This document shows, in pieces, positions 34,927 through 43,546 of a stretch of DNA of 64,000 nucleotides. The position numbers and the translations under genes are program-made. How positions within the stretch are numbered: position 1 is the first letter of the stretch; the number at the start of each line of letters is the position of its first letter. A model generated the notes under the pieces. It worked only from the letters and a program-made list of their open reading frames with translations, had not been told where the DNA came from and did no database searches. This DNA is from Ferrovibrio sp036381655 (lineage in GTDB: Bacteria > Pseudomonadota > Alphaproteobacteria > Ferrovibrionales > Ferrovibrionaceae), in the NCBI RefSeq assembly GCF_036381655.1, contig NZ_DASVCJ010000057.1, forward strand, positions 54,239 through 118,238, read 5' to 3'.

Positions 34927-35652
34927 ATGGCAAAGGCAAAATCCGCACCGCTGATCGGCGTCACCCTGGATTCGGAGGAGCCTGGCGGCTACTCCAAATT
35001 CCCCTGGTATGCGCTGCGGCAGAATTATTGCTCGGCGGTGACCGCCAAGGGCGGCGTGCCGCTGGTGCTGCCGCATGAGCCGGCAGCAGTCGAAAGCTAT
35101 CTCGATCTGCTGGACGGCCTGATCGTCACCGGCGGCAATTTCGATGTCGACCCTGCCCTGTTCGGCGCCGCCAGCAAACATGCCATGGTGAAGACCAAGG
35201 ATACCCGCACGCAATTCGAATGGGCCGTCACCAAGGGCATGCTGGACCGCAACAAACCTGTGCTCGGCATCTGCGGCGGCCAGCAGTTGCTCAATGTCGT
35301 GCTCGGCGGCACCCTGATCCAGCATATCCCCGATGCGGTGGAGAATGCGCTGGCGCATGAGCAGCCGAATCCGCGCAACGAGCCGGGACATGCCGTGCAT
35401 GTCACCGCCGGCACGCTGCTGCACAGAATCGTCGAAGCCGACGAGCTGCCGGTCAATTCCGCGCATCACCAGGCGGTCGAGACCGTGGCACCGGGCGCGA
35501 TCTCGGATGCCGTCGCACCCGATGGCGTGATCGAGGGCATCGAACATCCGGATTACCGCTTCTGCCTCGGCGTGCAATGGCATCCGGAATTCTTCGTCAG
35601 CAAGGGCGACGAGAAGCTGTTCGCCGCTTTCGTCGCTGTTGCCGCGCAATGA
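34927..35652 (+). CDS. Class I glutamine amidotransferase-like hydrolase (PuuD type)
   Basis: This is a 241-residue peptidase C26 family protein, the group of gamma-glutamyl-GABA hydrolase PuuD, which releases glutamate from gamma-glutamyl amides. The nucleophile elbow GICGGQQLLN holds the catalytic Cys, and the His-x-Glu pair is in GVQWHPEFF. GGNFDVDPALFG is typical of the PuuD-like group. A predicted -10 box lies six bases before the ATG, suggesting a leaderless transcript. Its last bases overlap the next gene (ATGA). The amide substrate is unknown; no polyamine genes are nearby. Confidence 0.87.
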   Translation: MAKAKSAPLIGVTLDSEEPGGYSKFPWYALRQNYCSAVTAKGGVPLVLPHEPAAVESYLDLLDGLIVTGGNFDVDPALFGAASKHAMVKTKDTRTQFEWAVTKGMLDRNKPVLGICGGQQLLNVVLGGTLIQHIPDAVENALAHEQPNPRNEPGHAVHVTAGTLLHRIVEADELPVNSAHHQAVETVAPGAISDAVAPDGVIEGIEHPDYRFCLGVQWHPEFFVSKGDEKLFAAFVAVAAQ

Positions 35653-36434
35653 GCGATACGCAGAAGGGCGATACGGAGAAAGGCGAACGCATCGCCAAAA
35701 GGCTGGCGCGCGCCGGCGTCTGCTCGCGCCGCGATGCCGAACGCCTGATCGCCGAAGGCCGGGTCAAGGTCAACGGCAAAAAGCTCGACACGCCGGCCTT
35801 CCTGGTTGGCCCTGACGATACCATCATGGTCGACGGCAAGCCGGTCGCCGAACCGGAGAAGACGCGATTGTGGCTGTATCACAAGCCGCGCGGTCTGATG
35901 ACCACGCATCGCGATCCGCAGGGCCGGCCGACCGTGTTCGAGAAGCTGCCGCCCGAATTGCCGCGCGTGATCTCGATCGGCCGGCTCGACTTCAACTCCG
36001 AAGGCCTGCTGCTGCTCACCAATGACGGCGCCCTGGCACGGCGACTGGAACTGCCCAGCACCGGCTGGCTGCGCCGCTATCGCGTGCGCGTGCATGGCCA
36101 GCCGCAGGCCGACGCCTTGGGCAAGCTGCAGAAAGGCGTCACGGTGGACGGCGCTGCCTATGGGCCGATCACGGCCAGCATCGAGCGCCAGCAGGGCGAC
36201 AACACCTGGCTGATCGTCGCCTTGCGCGAGGGCAAGAACCGCGAGGTGCGCAAGGTGATGGAGCATCTCGGCCATCCGGTCTCACGGCTGATCCGCGTCG
36301 CCTATGGCCCCTTCCAGCTTGGCGGGCTGGAGCCTGGCGAGGTAAAGGAAGTCTCCGGCAAGGTGATCGCCGAACAGCTCGGAGCAAAGCCAGGTCAGCC
36401 CGGCGAGAAGCCAAAGAAGCCCGCCAAGAAATGA
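35649..36434 (+). CDS. RsuA/RluB-family pseudouridine synthase
   Basis: This is a 261-residue rRNA pseudouridine synthase. An N-terminal S4 RNA-binding domain (AKRLARAGVCSRRDAERLIAEGRVKVNGK) is followed by the catalytic domain with the nucleophile Asp in ISIGRLDFNSEGLLLLTNDG, then GKNREVRKVMEHLGHPVSRLIR. A Lys/Pro-rich C-terminal tail (about 20 residues) is typical of RluB. RluB (23S U2605) is most likely, but RsuA or RluE/F cannot be excluded. The ATG at 35649 overlaps the upstream stop; rsmD follows 10 bases later, making an rRNA-modification pair. Confidence 0.9.
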   Translation: MSDTQKGDTEKGERIAKRLARAGVCSRRDAERLIAEGRVKVNGKKLDTPAFLVGPDDTIMVDGKPVAEPEKTRLWLYHKPRGLMTTHRDPQGRPTVFEKLPPELPRVISIGRLDFNSEGLLLLTNDGALARRLELPSTGWLRRYRVRVHGQPQADALGKLQKGVTVDGAAYGPITASIERQQGDNTWLIVALREGKNREVRKVMEHLGHPVSRLIRVAYGPFQLGGLEPGEVKEVSGKVIAEQLGAKPGQPGEKPKKPAKK

Positions 36435-36444
36435 GAATGGCCGG

Positions 36445-37017
36445 ATGCGCATCGTAGGGGGCACGCATCGCGGCCGGCCTCTGCAGGCGCCGCCCAGCCG
36501 GGATACGCGTCCGACCATCGACCGGGTGCGGGAATCGCTGTTCAACATGCTGCTGCATTCGCCCCGCCTGCGCCGGGATGACGGCACGACGCGGCTGGAA
36601 GGCGGCATGGTACTGGATCCCTTCGCCGGCTCGGGCGCGCTGGCCTTCGAGGCGCTGTCGCGCGGCGCGCGGCATGCCTATCTGTTCGAGACCGATCCGG
36701 CGGCGCGGCGCGTCATCCTGCAGAATGCCAGCAATCTGGGCTTGGCCGGCAGCATCACCTTGCGCGGCAGCGACGCCCGCCAACCCGGCAAACCCACCGA
36801 AGCGGCCGATCTTGTCTTTCTCGATCCGCCCTACCGCTCCACACTGGGCACGGAGGCGCTGGCCGCGCTCGACCGCGAGGGCTGGCTGAAGCCCGATGCC
36901 CTGGTGACGGTCGAAACGGCCGCCAAGGACAGCTTTGAGGTGCCGGCCGGCTTCACGCTGCTGGAGGAACGGCCTCAGGGCCCGGCCCGGCTGAGCTTCC
37001 TGGTCAAGGCCGCCTGA
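36445..37017 (+). CDS. rsmD: 16S rRNA (guanine966-N2)-methyltransferase
   Basis: This is a 190-residue SAM-dependent methyltransferase of the RsmD family, modifying G966 of 16S rRNA during 30S assembly. It begins with MRIVGGTHRGRPLQ and RPTIDRVRESLFNML. Motif I is LDPFAGSGALAFEALSRGA and the catalytic motif IV is LVFLDPPY. It directly follows the pseudouridine synthase gene, so both rRNA modifications are probably co-expressed. Confidence 0.94.
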   Translation: MRIVGGTHRGRPLQAPPSRDTRPTIDRVRESLFNMLLHSPRLRRDDGTTRLEGGMVLDPFAGSGALAFEALSRGARHAYLFETDPAARRVILQNASNLGLAGSITLRGSDARQPGKPTEAADLVFLDPPYRSTLGTEALAALDREGWLKPDALVTVETAAKDSFEVPAGFTLLEERPQGPARLSFLVKAA

Positions 37018-37092
37018 CGTACCCGCTGGTTTGTGCATCGGCGGCAGAATGGGTGCCGCGCACAATCCGGGTGTGGAGAAAGCCCTATTTAA

Positions 37093-37119
37093 TTTGGAAC
37101 ATCGTAGGTACATTCCAAA
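37093..37119. promoter_or_regulatory. TTTGGAA-N13-TTCCAAA inverted repeat
   Basis: Perfect 7-base arms at 37093-37099 and 37113-37119 lie in an unusually AT-rich gap (about 37081-37190), 92 bases before the aldo/keto reductase start. The layout fits a dimeric regulator binding site. No regulator gene is adjacent. Confidence 0.45.
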
Positions 37120-37210
37120 AAAGGCATGCGATAAGAAAGAGTGTTTGGGCTGCCCTATAGTCAGAGGCCTCTATATCAGCGGTAACCACCGGTCATGGAC
37201 GGAGCCCGCC

Positions 37211-38143
37211 ATGCGCAATGCCGACCATCTCGATCGCCGCGGCTTCATATTGTCGGTCTCCGCGCTCGGCGCTGCCGCCATGGCCGGTACCGCGCCAGGC
37301 TTGGCACAGGGCAACGCCATCACGACAAAAGCGATACCCTCCAGCGGCGAGACCTTCCCGGTGATCGGACTGGGCAGCTGGATCACGTTCAATGTCGGCA
37401 ACGATCCGCGCGGCCGCGATGCCTGCGCCGCGGTGATGCGCGCCTTCTTCGCCCAGGGCGGCAGGCTGATCGATTCCTCGCCGATGTACGGCTCCTCGCA
37501 ACCGGTGATCGGCTATGGCCTGACCAAGCTGCAGATGCGGGAGGCGGTCTTCTCGGCCGACAAAGTCTGGACCTCGTCAGGCAAGCGCGGCCCGGAGCAG
37601 ATCGAGGCCTCGCGGCGATATTGGACTGTACCGCGCTTCGATCTCTTGCAGGTGCATAACCTGCTGAACTGGGAAGAGCATCTGCCGACCCTTTTCGCCA
37701 TGAAGGCCGAGAAGAGGCTGCGCTATGTCGGCGTCACCACGTCGGAGGGCCGCCGTCATGGCGACCTGGAGCGGATCATGCAAAAGCAGCCGCTCGATTT
37801 CATCCAGGTCACCTACAATCCGCTCGACCGCGCGGTCGAGAAGCGCATCCTGCCGCTGGCGCAGGAACGGGGCATCGGCGTGATCGTCAACCGCCCCTTC
37901 CGCCAGGGCGAGCTGATCGATGATATCGAGAAGGCACCGCTGCCCGACTGGGCCGAAGAGATCGACTGCGCCAACTGGGCGCAGGTGGTGTTGAAATTCA
38001 TCGTCTCGCACCCAGCCATCACATGCGCCATTCCGGCGACCAGCCAGGTGGCGCATATGGGGCAGAATGTCGGCGCCGCCTATGGGCGCACGCCGGATCG
38101 GGCCATGCGCGAGCGCATCGCCGCGCATATCGCTTCGCTGTAG
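37211..38143 (+). CDS. Tat-exported aldo/keto reductase
   Basis: This is a 310-residue NAD(P)H-type aldo/keto reductase fold protein preceded by a twin-arginine signal (DRRGFILSVSALGAAAMAGT, cleavage after about residue 33). Active-site elements are IDSSPMYGSS (Asp and Tyr), ADKVWTS (Lys) and LLQVHNLLNW (His). The ATG at 37211 gives the signal peptide at the N-terminus; 60 upstream open codons lie in AT-rich promoter-like DNA. Export of a folded reductase with its nucleotide would explain Tat use, but periplasmic NADPH supply is unclear. It precedes a membrane protein gene by 14 bases. Confidence 0.85.
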   Translation: MRNADHLDRRGFILSVSALGAAAMAGTAPGLAQGNAITTKAIPSSGETFPVIGLGSWITFNVGNDPRGRDACAAVMRAFFAQGGRLIDSSPMYGSSQPVIGYGLTKLQMREAVFSADKVWTSSGKRGPEQIEASRRYWTVPRFDLLQVHNLLNWEEHLPTLFAMKAEKRLRYVGVTTSEGRRHGDLERIMQKQPLDFIQVTYNPLDRAVEKRILPLAQERGIGVIVNRPFRQGELIDDIEKAPLPDWAEEIDCANWAQVVLKFIVSHPAITCAIPATSQVAHMGQNVGAAYGRTPDRAMRERIAAHIASL

Positions 38144-38157
38144 GCAAAGACGCTGCG

Positions 38158-38844
38158 ATGTCGGAATGGTGGACGTATCGGCTCTCCGATTTCCTGCTCT
38201 TCTCGCCGCAGACCTATTATCGGCTGTTCGAGCTCTACAATGCGGCGATCTGGCCGGCGCAAATCGTCGCGCTTGCTGGCGGAGTTGCGCTGCTGGTGCT
38301 GCTGCGCATTCCGGCGGCCTGGTCCGGCCGCACCACGGCGGCGATCCTGGCGGCGAGCTGGCTATGGACGGCATTCTCCTATCTGCGCCGCCATTACGAC
38401 AGCATCAACTGGGCGGCGGAGTATTTCCTCATCGCTTTCGTCGCCGAGGCCGCACTGCTGCTCGCGCTCGCCGTCACCCGGACCCAGACCAGGCCTGCGG
38501 CGGAGCGAGGCTGGCGGTTCCGGATCGGTTTCGGCATTGCCGCATTTGCCATCCTGCTGCAGCCCTGGATCGGCCCGCTTCTGCCCGGCCATGATTGGCG
38601 GCAGGCCGAATTCTTCGGGCTGACACCGGATTCGACGGCCGCGGCGACGCTCGGGGTTCTGCTTGCCTCTCAGCAGATGCGCTGGACATTGCTGATCCTG
38701 CCGCTCGTCTGGTGCCTGCTCGGCGGCGCCACGCTCTGGGTGATGCACATGCCGCATGCTTTCATGCTGCCGCTGATCGGAGCGACCGTCCTGATCGCTG
38801 CTGCCTTCCCCGCCCTTCGCAAAGGAAAACACCCCGTTGCGTAG
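38158..38844 (+). CDS. DUF6064-like integral membrane protein
   Basis: This is a 228-residue hydrophobic protein with about six predicted transmembrane helices, for example WPAQIVALAGGVALLVLL and AEYFLIAFVAEAALLLALAV. Its start MSEWWTYRLSDFLLFSPQTYYRLFELYN and overall pattern match the DUF6064 family as I remember it; no catalytic motif is seen. It follows the Tat-exported aldo/keto reductase with a 14-base gap, so the two may be co-transcribed. The function is unknown; an electron-transfer or membrane partner for the reductase is only a guess. Confidence 0.7.
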   Translation: MSEWWTYRLSDFLLFSPQTYYRLFELYNAAIWPAQIVALAGGVALLVLLRIPAAWSGRTTAAILAASWLWTAFSYLRRHYDSINWAAEYFLIAFVAEAALLLALAVTRTQTRPAAERGWRFRIGFGIAAFAILLQPWIGPLLPGHDWRQAEFFGLTPDSTAAATLGVLLASQQMRWTLLILPLVWCLLGGATLWVMHMPHAFMLPLIGATVLIAAAFPALRKGKHPVA

Positions 38845-38870
38845 CAGCGGGAGGGTGATGGATCGTGGCG

Positions 38871-40739
38871 TCAGCGGCGGCCGAACAGCTTTTCGATATC
38901 GGCCAGTTTCAGTTCGACATAGGTCGGGCGGCCGTGGTTGCACTGGCCGGAATGCGGCGTCGCCTCCATCTGGCGCAGCAGCGCATTCATCTCGTCCAGC
39001 GTCAGGCGGCGACCGGCGCGCACGCTGCCATGGCAGGCCATGGTGCTGCAGACATCCTGCAGGCGCTCCTTCAGGGGCTGCACGCTGTCATATTCCGCGA
39101 GCGCATCGGCAAGATCGCGCACGAGCTGCTGGACTGCGACATCGCCCAGCAAGGCCGGCACCTCGCGCACCACCACGGCGCCATCGCCGAAGCCTTCCAG
39201 CACCAGACCGAGTTCGGCGAGTTCGTCCGACCGCACCGTCAGCCGCGCAGCTTCCGCTTCGCTCAGTTCGACCACCTCTGGCAGCAGCAGCACCTGGCGC
39301 GACACCTTGCCGGCATCGAGTGTCTGTTTCATCCGCTCGTAGACCAGGCGTTCATGGGCGGCATGCTGATCGACGATGACGATACCCTCCGCCGTCTGCG
39401 CGACGATATAGGTTTCGTGCAACTGCGCCCTGGCGGCGCCGAGCGGATAGCTTTGCAGCGGCACGGTATTCGCGGCGCCTTCGTTGCGCGCCGCCGGCGC
39501 CAATCCGGCTTCGGCGCCGGCCTCGTCAGCCGCGCCGCCGGAGAAGTCCCCCTGCGGCGCGTTGTAGAGCGCCGCGGCCTCGGCCAAGCCCGGCGAGGCC
39601 GGCCGCAAATTGTCGTAGCCGCGCCAACGGGCGGCGGCATTGAACGCGTTCGAACCGAAGGGCAGGTTGGGGGCGGGCGCCGATTGCAGTTTGAGCGCAC
39701 CCAGCGCCGTTTGCGCCACCGTGGTGCTGGCGCGGTGGCCGGCTTCGGCCAGGGCATGCCGCAGCGCGCCGACGATCAGCCCGCGCACCAGACCGGGATC
39801 GCGGAAGCGCACTTCAGCCTTGGCCGGATGCACGTTGACATCGACCAGTTCAGACGGCAATTCGAGGAACAGTGCCATGACCGGATGGCGGTCGGAGCTG
39901 AGGAAATCGGCATAGGCGCCCCGCACCGCGCCGACGAACAACTTGTCGCGCACCGGGCGGCCGTTGACGAACAGGAACTGGTGTTGCGCGTTGCCGCGGT
40001 TATAGGTCGGCAGGCCGGCATGGCCGGTGAGCCGGATGCCCTCGCGTTCCGCTGCGATCGGCAGCGCATTGTCGGCGAAGTCGCGCCCCAGAACCTGTTC
40101 CAGCCGGCCGAGCCGGCGCCGCTCGAACAGCTCGTCCTGCTGCGCCTCGGCGCGGAAGCTGACGCGGCCATCCTGCTGCAGCGTGAAAGCGATCTGCGGG
40201 TGCGCCATGGCCAGGCGCTTGACGATCTCCTGTACCGCCATGTCTTCGGCGCGGTCGGATTTGAGGAATTTCAGCCGCGCCGGCACGGCATAGAAAAGAT
40301 CCCGCACTTCGACGCGCGTACCGGCGCCGGCGGCGGCCGGCTTGACCGCCCCGACATGGCCGGCATCGACCTCGATGCTGCTGGCGGCCGCGTCCTCGGC
40401 GCGCCGGCTGACGATGGTGAGCCGGCTGACCGCGCCGATCGAGGGCAAGGCTTCGCCGCGGAAGCCCAGCCACCGGATGTCGAGCAGATCGTCATCCGGC
40501 AGCTTGGAGGTGGCATGGCGCTCGACAGCGACAGGCAGTTCCGCGGCCGCCATGCCCTTGCCGTCGTCACTGACACTGATCAGGCTGCGCCCGCCATTGG
40601 CGATGGCGATCTCGATCCGCGTGGCGCCGGCATCGATGGCATTCTCGACCAGTTCCTTGACGGCACTGGCCGGCCGTTCGACCACCTCGCCAGCGGCGAT
40701 GCGGTTGACCAGGGTTTCCGGCAGGCGGCGGATCGGCAC
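38871..40739 (-). CDS. mutL: DNA mismatch repair protein MutL
   Basis: This is a 622-residue MutL. The N-terminal GHKL ATPase is complete: PASAVKELVENAIDAGA, SDDGKGM, TSKL and GFRGEALPSI. A linker covers about residues 335-430. The C-terminal dimerisation domain carries the DQHA(X)2E(X)4E endonuclease motif (DQHAAHERLVYE) and a QCNHGRP metal motif. It is therefore a nicking MutL, as in bacteria that lack MutH, and it coordinates MutS recognition with strand removal. The gene is last in a minus-strand run, 21 bases after an M16 gene. Confidence 0.96.
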   Translation of the reverse strand: MPIRRLPETLVNRIAAGEVVERPASAVKELVENAIDAGATRIEIAIANGGRSLISVSDDGKGMAAAELPVAVERHATSKLPDDDLLDIRWLGFRGEALPSIGAVSRLTIVSRRAEDAAASSIEVDAGHVGAVKPAAAGAGTRVEVRDLFYAVPARLKFLKSDRAEDMAVQEIVKRLAMAHPQIAFTLQQDGRVSFRAEAQQDELFERRRLGRLEQVLGRDFADNALPIAAEREGIRLTGHAGLPTYNRGNAQHQFLFVNGRPVRDKLFVGAVRGAYADFLSSDRHPVMALFLELPSELVDVNVHPAKAEVRFRDPGLVRGLIVGALRHALAEAGHRASTTVAQTALGALKLQSAPAPNLPFGSNAFNAAARWRGYDNLRPASPGLAEAAALYNAPQGDFSGGAADEAGAEAGLAPAARNEGAANTVPLQSYPLGAARAQLHETYIVAQTAEGIVIVDQHAAHERLVYERMKQTLDAGKVSRQVLLLPEVVELSEAEAARLTVRSDELAELGLVLEGFGDGAVVVREVPALLGDVAVQQLVRDLADALAEYDSVQPLKERLQDVCSTMACHGSVRAGRRLTLDEMNALLRQMEATPHSGQCNHGRPTYVELKLADIEKLFGRR

Positions 40740-40760
40740 GTATCTCCCCCTCGGATATCG

Positions 40761-42077
40761 TCAGCCGCCCAGGCCGACCGGCTGGCCGGCGACCACGACA
40801 AGGAAATCCTCGCGGTCGAACAGGCGATGGGCAACGCGCTTGATGTCGTCGGCGCTAACCGAACGGACCAGAGCCGGATAGCGGTCGATATAATCGATCG
40901 GCAGGCCGGAGATGCGCATGGCCAACAGTGTGCCGGCAATGCCGGCATCGGAGGTCAGCCGCAGCGGAAAGGAGCCGGTGAGGTAATCCTTGGCCGCCTG
41001 CAGTTCCGCCTCGGTCACGCCGTCCTTGGCGACACGCTTGAACTCGTCGCGCACCAGCTGCAAGGCGGCGGCGACATCCTTGTTGCTGGTAGCGAAGGAG
41101 CCGGAGAACAGCGCGGCCGATTTATACGGGATCAACTGCGTGCCGACCGAATAGACCAGGCCGCGTTTCTCGCGGAGCTCCTCGAACAGGCGCGACGACA
41201 TGCCGGCGCCGCCCAGAACCTGGTTCAGAACGCTGGCGGCATACCAGTCCGGATCTTCGCGGGCGATGCCCGGCGCACCGATCAGCACCACGCTCTGCGG
41301 CACCGGGAAGGAGACCACGGCCGGCGAAGCGGGCGTTTTCGGCGCCACCCGCGGCGGCAGCGTGACCTGCGCTTTCTCGGGCAGCTTGCCGAAGCTTTCA
41401 TCCACCAGCCGTGCCAGTTCCTCCGGCGCGATATCGCCGACTGCCGCGATCAGCAGATCGTCGCGCGCCAGCACCTGCCGCGAGAAGGCGACGAAATCCT
41501 CGCGCCCGATCCGCTCCAGGCTTTCGGCGGTAGCCGAGGTGCGCCGGCCATATGGATGATCGCCGAAGGCCGCCTTCGAGAACCGCTCGCCCGCCAAAGC
41601 ATTGGGGTTGCTGCGGCTGCGCTCGTAGGAGACGCGCGCGCCAGCCTTGATGCGGTTGATCGGTTCGTCCTCGAAGCGCGGCGCCGTCATCGCCATGCGC
41701 AGAAGCTCGAAGGCACGCTCGCGATGCTCGGACAGCGTGCGCAGGCTGAGCGTGACATAGTCGCGGTCGGCATCGAAATCCAGCGCGATCGCCTGCTTGC
41801 GCAGGGCATTCTGGAAATCGTCGGGGCCGAGATCGCCGGCGCCTTCGGTCAGCAGTGCGGTGGTCAGCGAGGCCAGCCCCTGCTTGTCGGCGGGCTCGCT
41901 GGCCGCGCCGCCGCGCCAGGCCGCGTTGAGCGCCAGCATGGGAATCGACGGCTCGCGTACGAACCAGACCTCGATGCCGCCGGGCGTCTTGATCCGCTCG
42001 ATTTTCGGGCTGGCCTGAGCCGCAGCCGCGCCAAGCAGGCAGGCCAGCAGAACGGCGAAACGAATCCAATGTCGCAT
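40761..42077 (-). CDS. M16 peptidase-like protein, non-catalytic partner
   Basis: This is a 438-residue M16 (pitrilysin/MPP) family protein with a Sec signal peptide (about 22 residues, MRHWIRFAVLLACLLGAAAAQ). It lacks the HxxEH zinc motif: the equivalent segment reads GLASLTTALLTEGAGD. The rest of the fold is kept, including the R/Y site SAALFSGSFATSN that helps substrate binding. It begins one base after the stop of the catalytic M16 gene. The two products should form a heteromeric periplasmic protease, as in mitochondrial processing peptidase, to which alphaproteobacterial M16 proteins are related. Confidence 0.9.
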   Translation of the reverse strand: MRHWIRFAVLLACLLGAAAAQASPKIERIKTPGGIEVWFVREPSIPMLALNAAWRGGAASEPADKQGLASLTTALLTEGAGDLGPDDFQNALRKQAIALDFDADRDYVTLSLRTLSEHRERAFELLRMAMTAPRFEDEPINRIKAGARVSYERSRSNPNALAGERFSKAAFGDHPYGRRTSATAESLERIGREDFVAFSRQVLARDDLLIAAVGDIAPEELARLVDESFGKLPEKAQVTLPPRVAPKTPASPAVVSFPVPQSVVLIGAPGIAREDPDWYAASVLNQVLGGAGMSSRLFEELREKRGLVYSVGTQLIPYKSAALFSGSFATSNKDVAAALQLVRDEFKRVAKDGVTEAELQAAKDYLTGSFPLRLTSDAGIAGTLLAMRISGLPIDYIDRYPALVRSVSADDIKRVAHRLFDREDFLVVVAGQPVGLGG

Positions 42078-42078
42078 G

Positions 42079-43428
42079 TCAGCTCTGCTCCTTCGGCAGC
42101 AGATAGCCGGTGACCGACTTGCGCTCGTCGAAAACGTAATGGGCGGCGGCGGAAATCTGTTCCCTGGTCACGGCGTCGATCAGCTTGGGCCAGTTCTCGA
42201 CATCCTCGACGCTCAGGCCGGTCGCCAGCGCCTGGCCGAATATCTGCGCCGCACCCGACAGGCTGTCGCGGGCATAGACCGTCTGGGCGCGCAACACCGC
42301 CTTGGCGTCGGCGAGCTCCTGATCGCTCACGCCGTCCTCCAGCACCGACTGGATCACGGCGTCGAGCGCAGCTTCGACCTCCGGGAGCTTATGGCCGGGC
42401 TTGGGCGAGGCACTGAAGGCGAAAACGCGCTGCTGCACGGCTTCCTCGTCATACCAGGCGCCGGCGGAAACTGCCGGACCATCGCCGGAAACGAGCTTGG
42501 TATGCAGCCGGCCGGTCGGCCCGTTGAGGATTTCCGCCAGCACCGTAAGCGGAATCGCATGCTGGCTGGCGCCGGCACTGCGGCTTGGAGCCAGATAGCT
42601 GCGCCTAAGGCTCGGCTCGGAGACGCGCGCATCGCCCATGCTCAAACGGCGCGCAGCAAGCTGCGGCGGCTCCTGCGAACGCAGTCGCGGCGGCACCGGC
42701 CGCATCGGCAGCGAGCCGTAATGCTTCTCGGCCAAGCGACGCAGCTCGGCCGGCTTGACGTCGCCGGCCACCACCAGGATGGCGTTGTTTGGCGCATAGT
42801 ATGTGCGATAGAACAGCATCGCATCCTCGAGCTTGAGCTTTTCGACCTCCTGCGGCCAGCCGATCACCGGACGGCCATAGGGCGAAGCGAGGAACTGCGC
42901 GGCGTTGTATTGCTCGTCGAACAAGGCGGCCGGATTGTTCTCGACCCGCATCAGCCGCTCCTGCAGCACGACCTGCAACTCCGGCGCGGCCTGCTGCGGC
43001 TCGAGATGAACCATGCGGTCGGCTTCCATGGCCATGACCATGTCGAGCTGATCGCGCGCCACCGTCTGGTAATAGGCGGTGTAATCGGCCGTGGTGAAGG
43101 CATTCTCGCGCCCGCCCACCCGGGCGATGCGGTTGGAGAATTCGCCTGCCGGCAGACTCGGCGTGCCCTTGAACATCAGGTGTTCGAGATAATGCGCCAC
43201 CCCAGTCACGCCGGGCTGCTCGTCGGCGGCGCCGACCTTGTACCAGACCATGTGATGCACGACCGGGGCACGATGGTCCTCGATGAGCACCACCTGCAGC
43301 CCGTTTTCGAGCACGAAGTAGGTCGGATGGAAGATCTGCGCGCGCGCGGTGGCGGCGCCCAAGCCGATGATCAGCCCCAGGATCAGCAGTGTCGCGGCGA
43401 AAAGCGGTTCACGGATCAGGCGCGGCAC
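42079..43428 (-). CDS. M16 zinc metalloprotease, catalytic subunit
   Basis: This is a 449-residue periplasmic M16 protease with an N-terminal signal/anchor (LLILGLIIGLGAATARAQ). The inverted zinc motif HxxEH is present as GVAHYLEHLMFKGT, and the third-ligand Glu region (DMVMAMEADRM) follows at about the expected distance. It probably degrades short or unfolded peptides in the periplasm together with the non-catalytic partner encoded next. The order lspA, DUF3035, M16, M16 is a conserved alphaproteobacterial arrangement, here with an extra kinase gene inside. Confidence 0.92.
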   Translation of the reverse strand: MPRLIREPLFAATLLILGLIIGLGAATARAQIFHPTYFVLENGLQVVLIEDHRAPVVHHMVWYKVGAADEQPGVTGVAHYLEHLMFKGTPSLPAGEFSNRIARVGGRENAFTTADYTAYYQTVARDQLDMVMAMEADRMVHLEPQQAAPELQVVLQERLMRVENNPAALFDEQYNAAQFLASPYGRPVIGWPQEVEKLKLEDAMLFYRTYYAPNNAILVVAGDVKPAELRRLAEKHYGSLPMRPVPPRLRSQEPPQLAARRLSMGDARVSEPSLRRSYLAPSRSAGASQHAIPLTVLAEILNGPTGRLHTKLVSGDGPAVSAGAWYDEEAVQQRVFAFSASPKPGHKLPEVEAALDAVIQSVLEDGVSDQELADAKAVLRAQTVYARDSLSGAAQIFGQALATGLSVEDVENWPKLIDAVTREQISAAAHYVFDERKSVTGYLLPKEQS

Positions 43429-43546
43429 AATGGACCTCCGTCAGGGACTTGCATCAGCACGCTCCAGCATCCTTGCGGCGGATGTCCGGCTTCGCGACCA
43501 CCGCAAACTTGGCGCAGGCCTGGCGCAGACCCCGGGGTGACAGGCC

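Noticed and set aside
36445..37017. DNA methyltransferase of a restriction or defence system
   Set aside because: The DPPY motif and N-terminus are those of RsmD, and the partner gene is an rRNA pseudouridine synthase; no defence genes were found anywhere in the window.
38865..42113. 1082-codon plus-strand open frame
   Set aside because: It is antisense to mutL and an M16 gene, both with complete motifs; its translation is His/Arg/Gln-rich with no domain.
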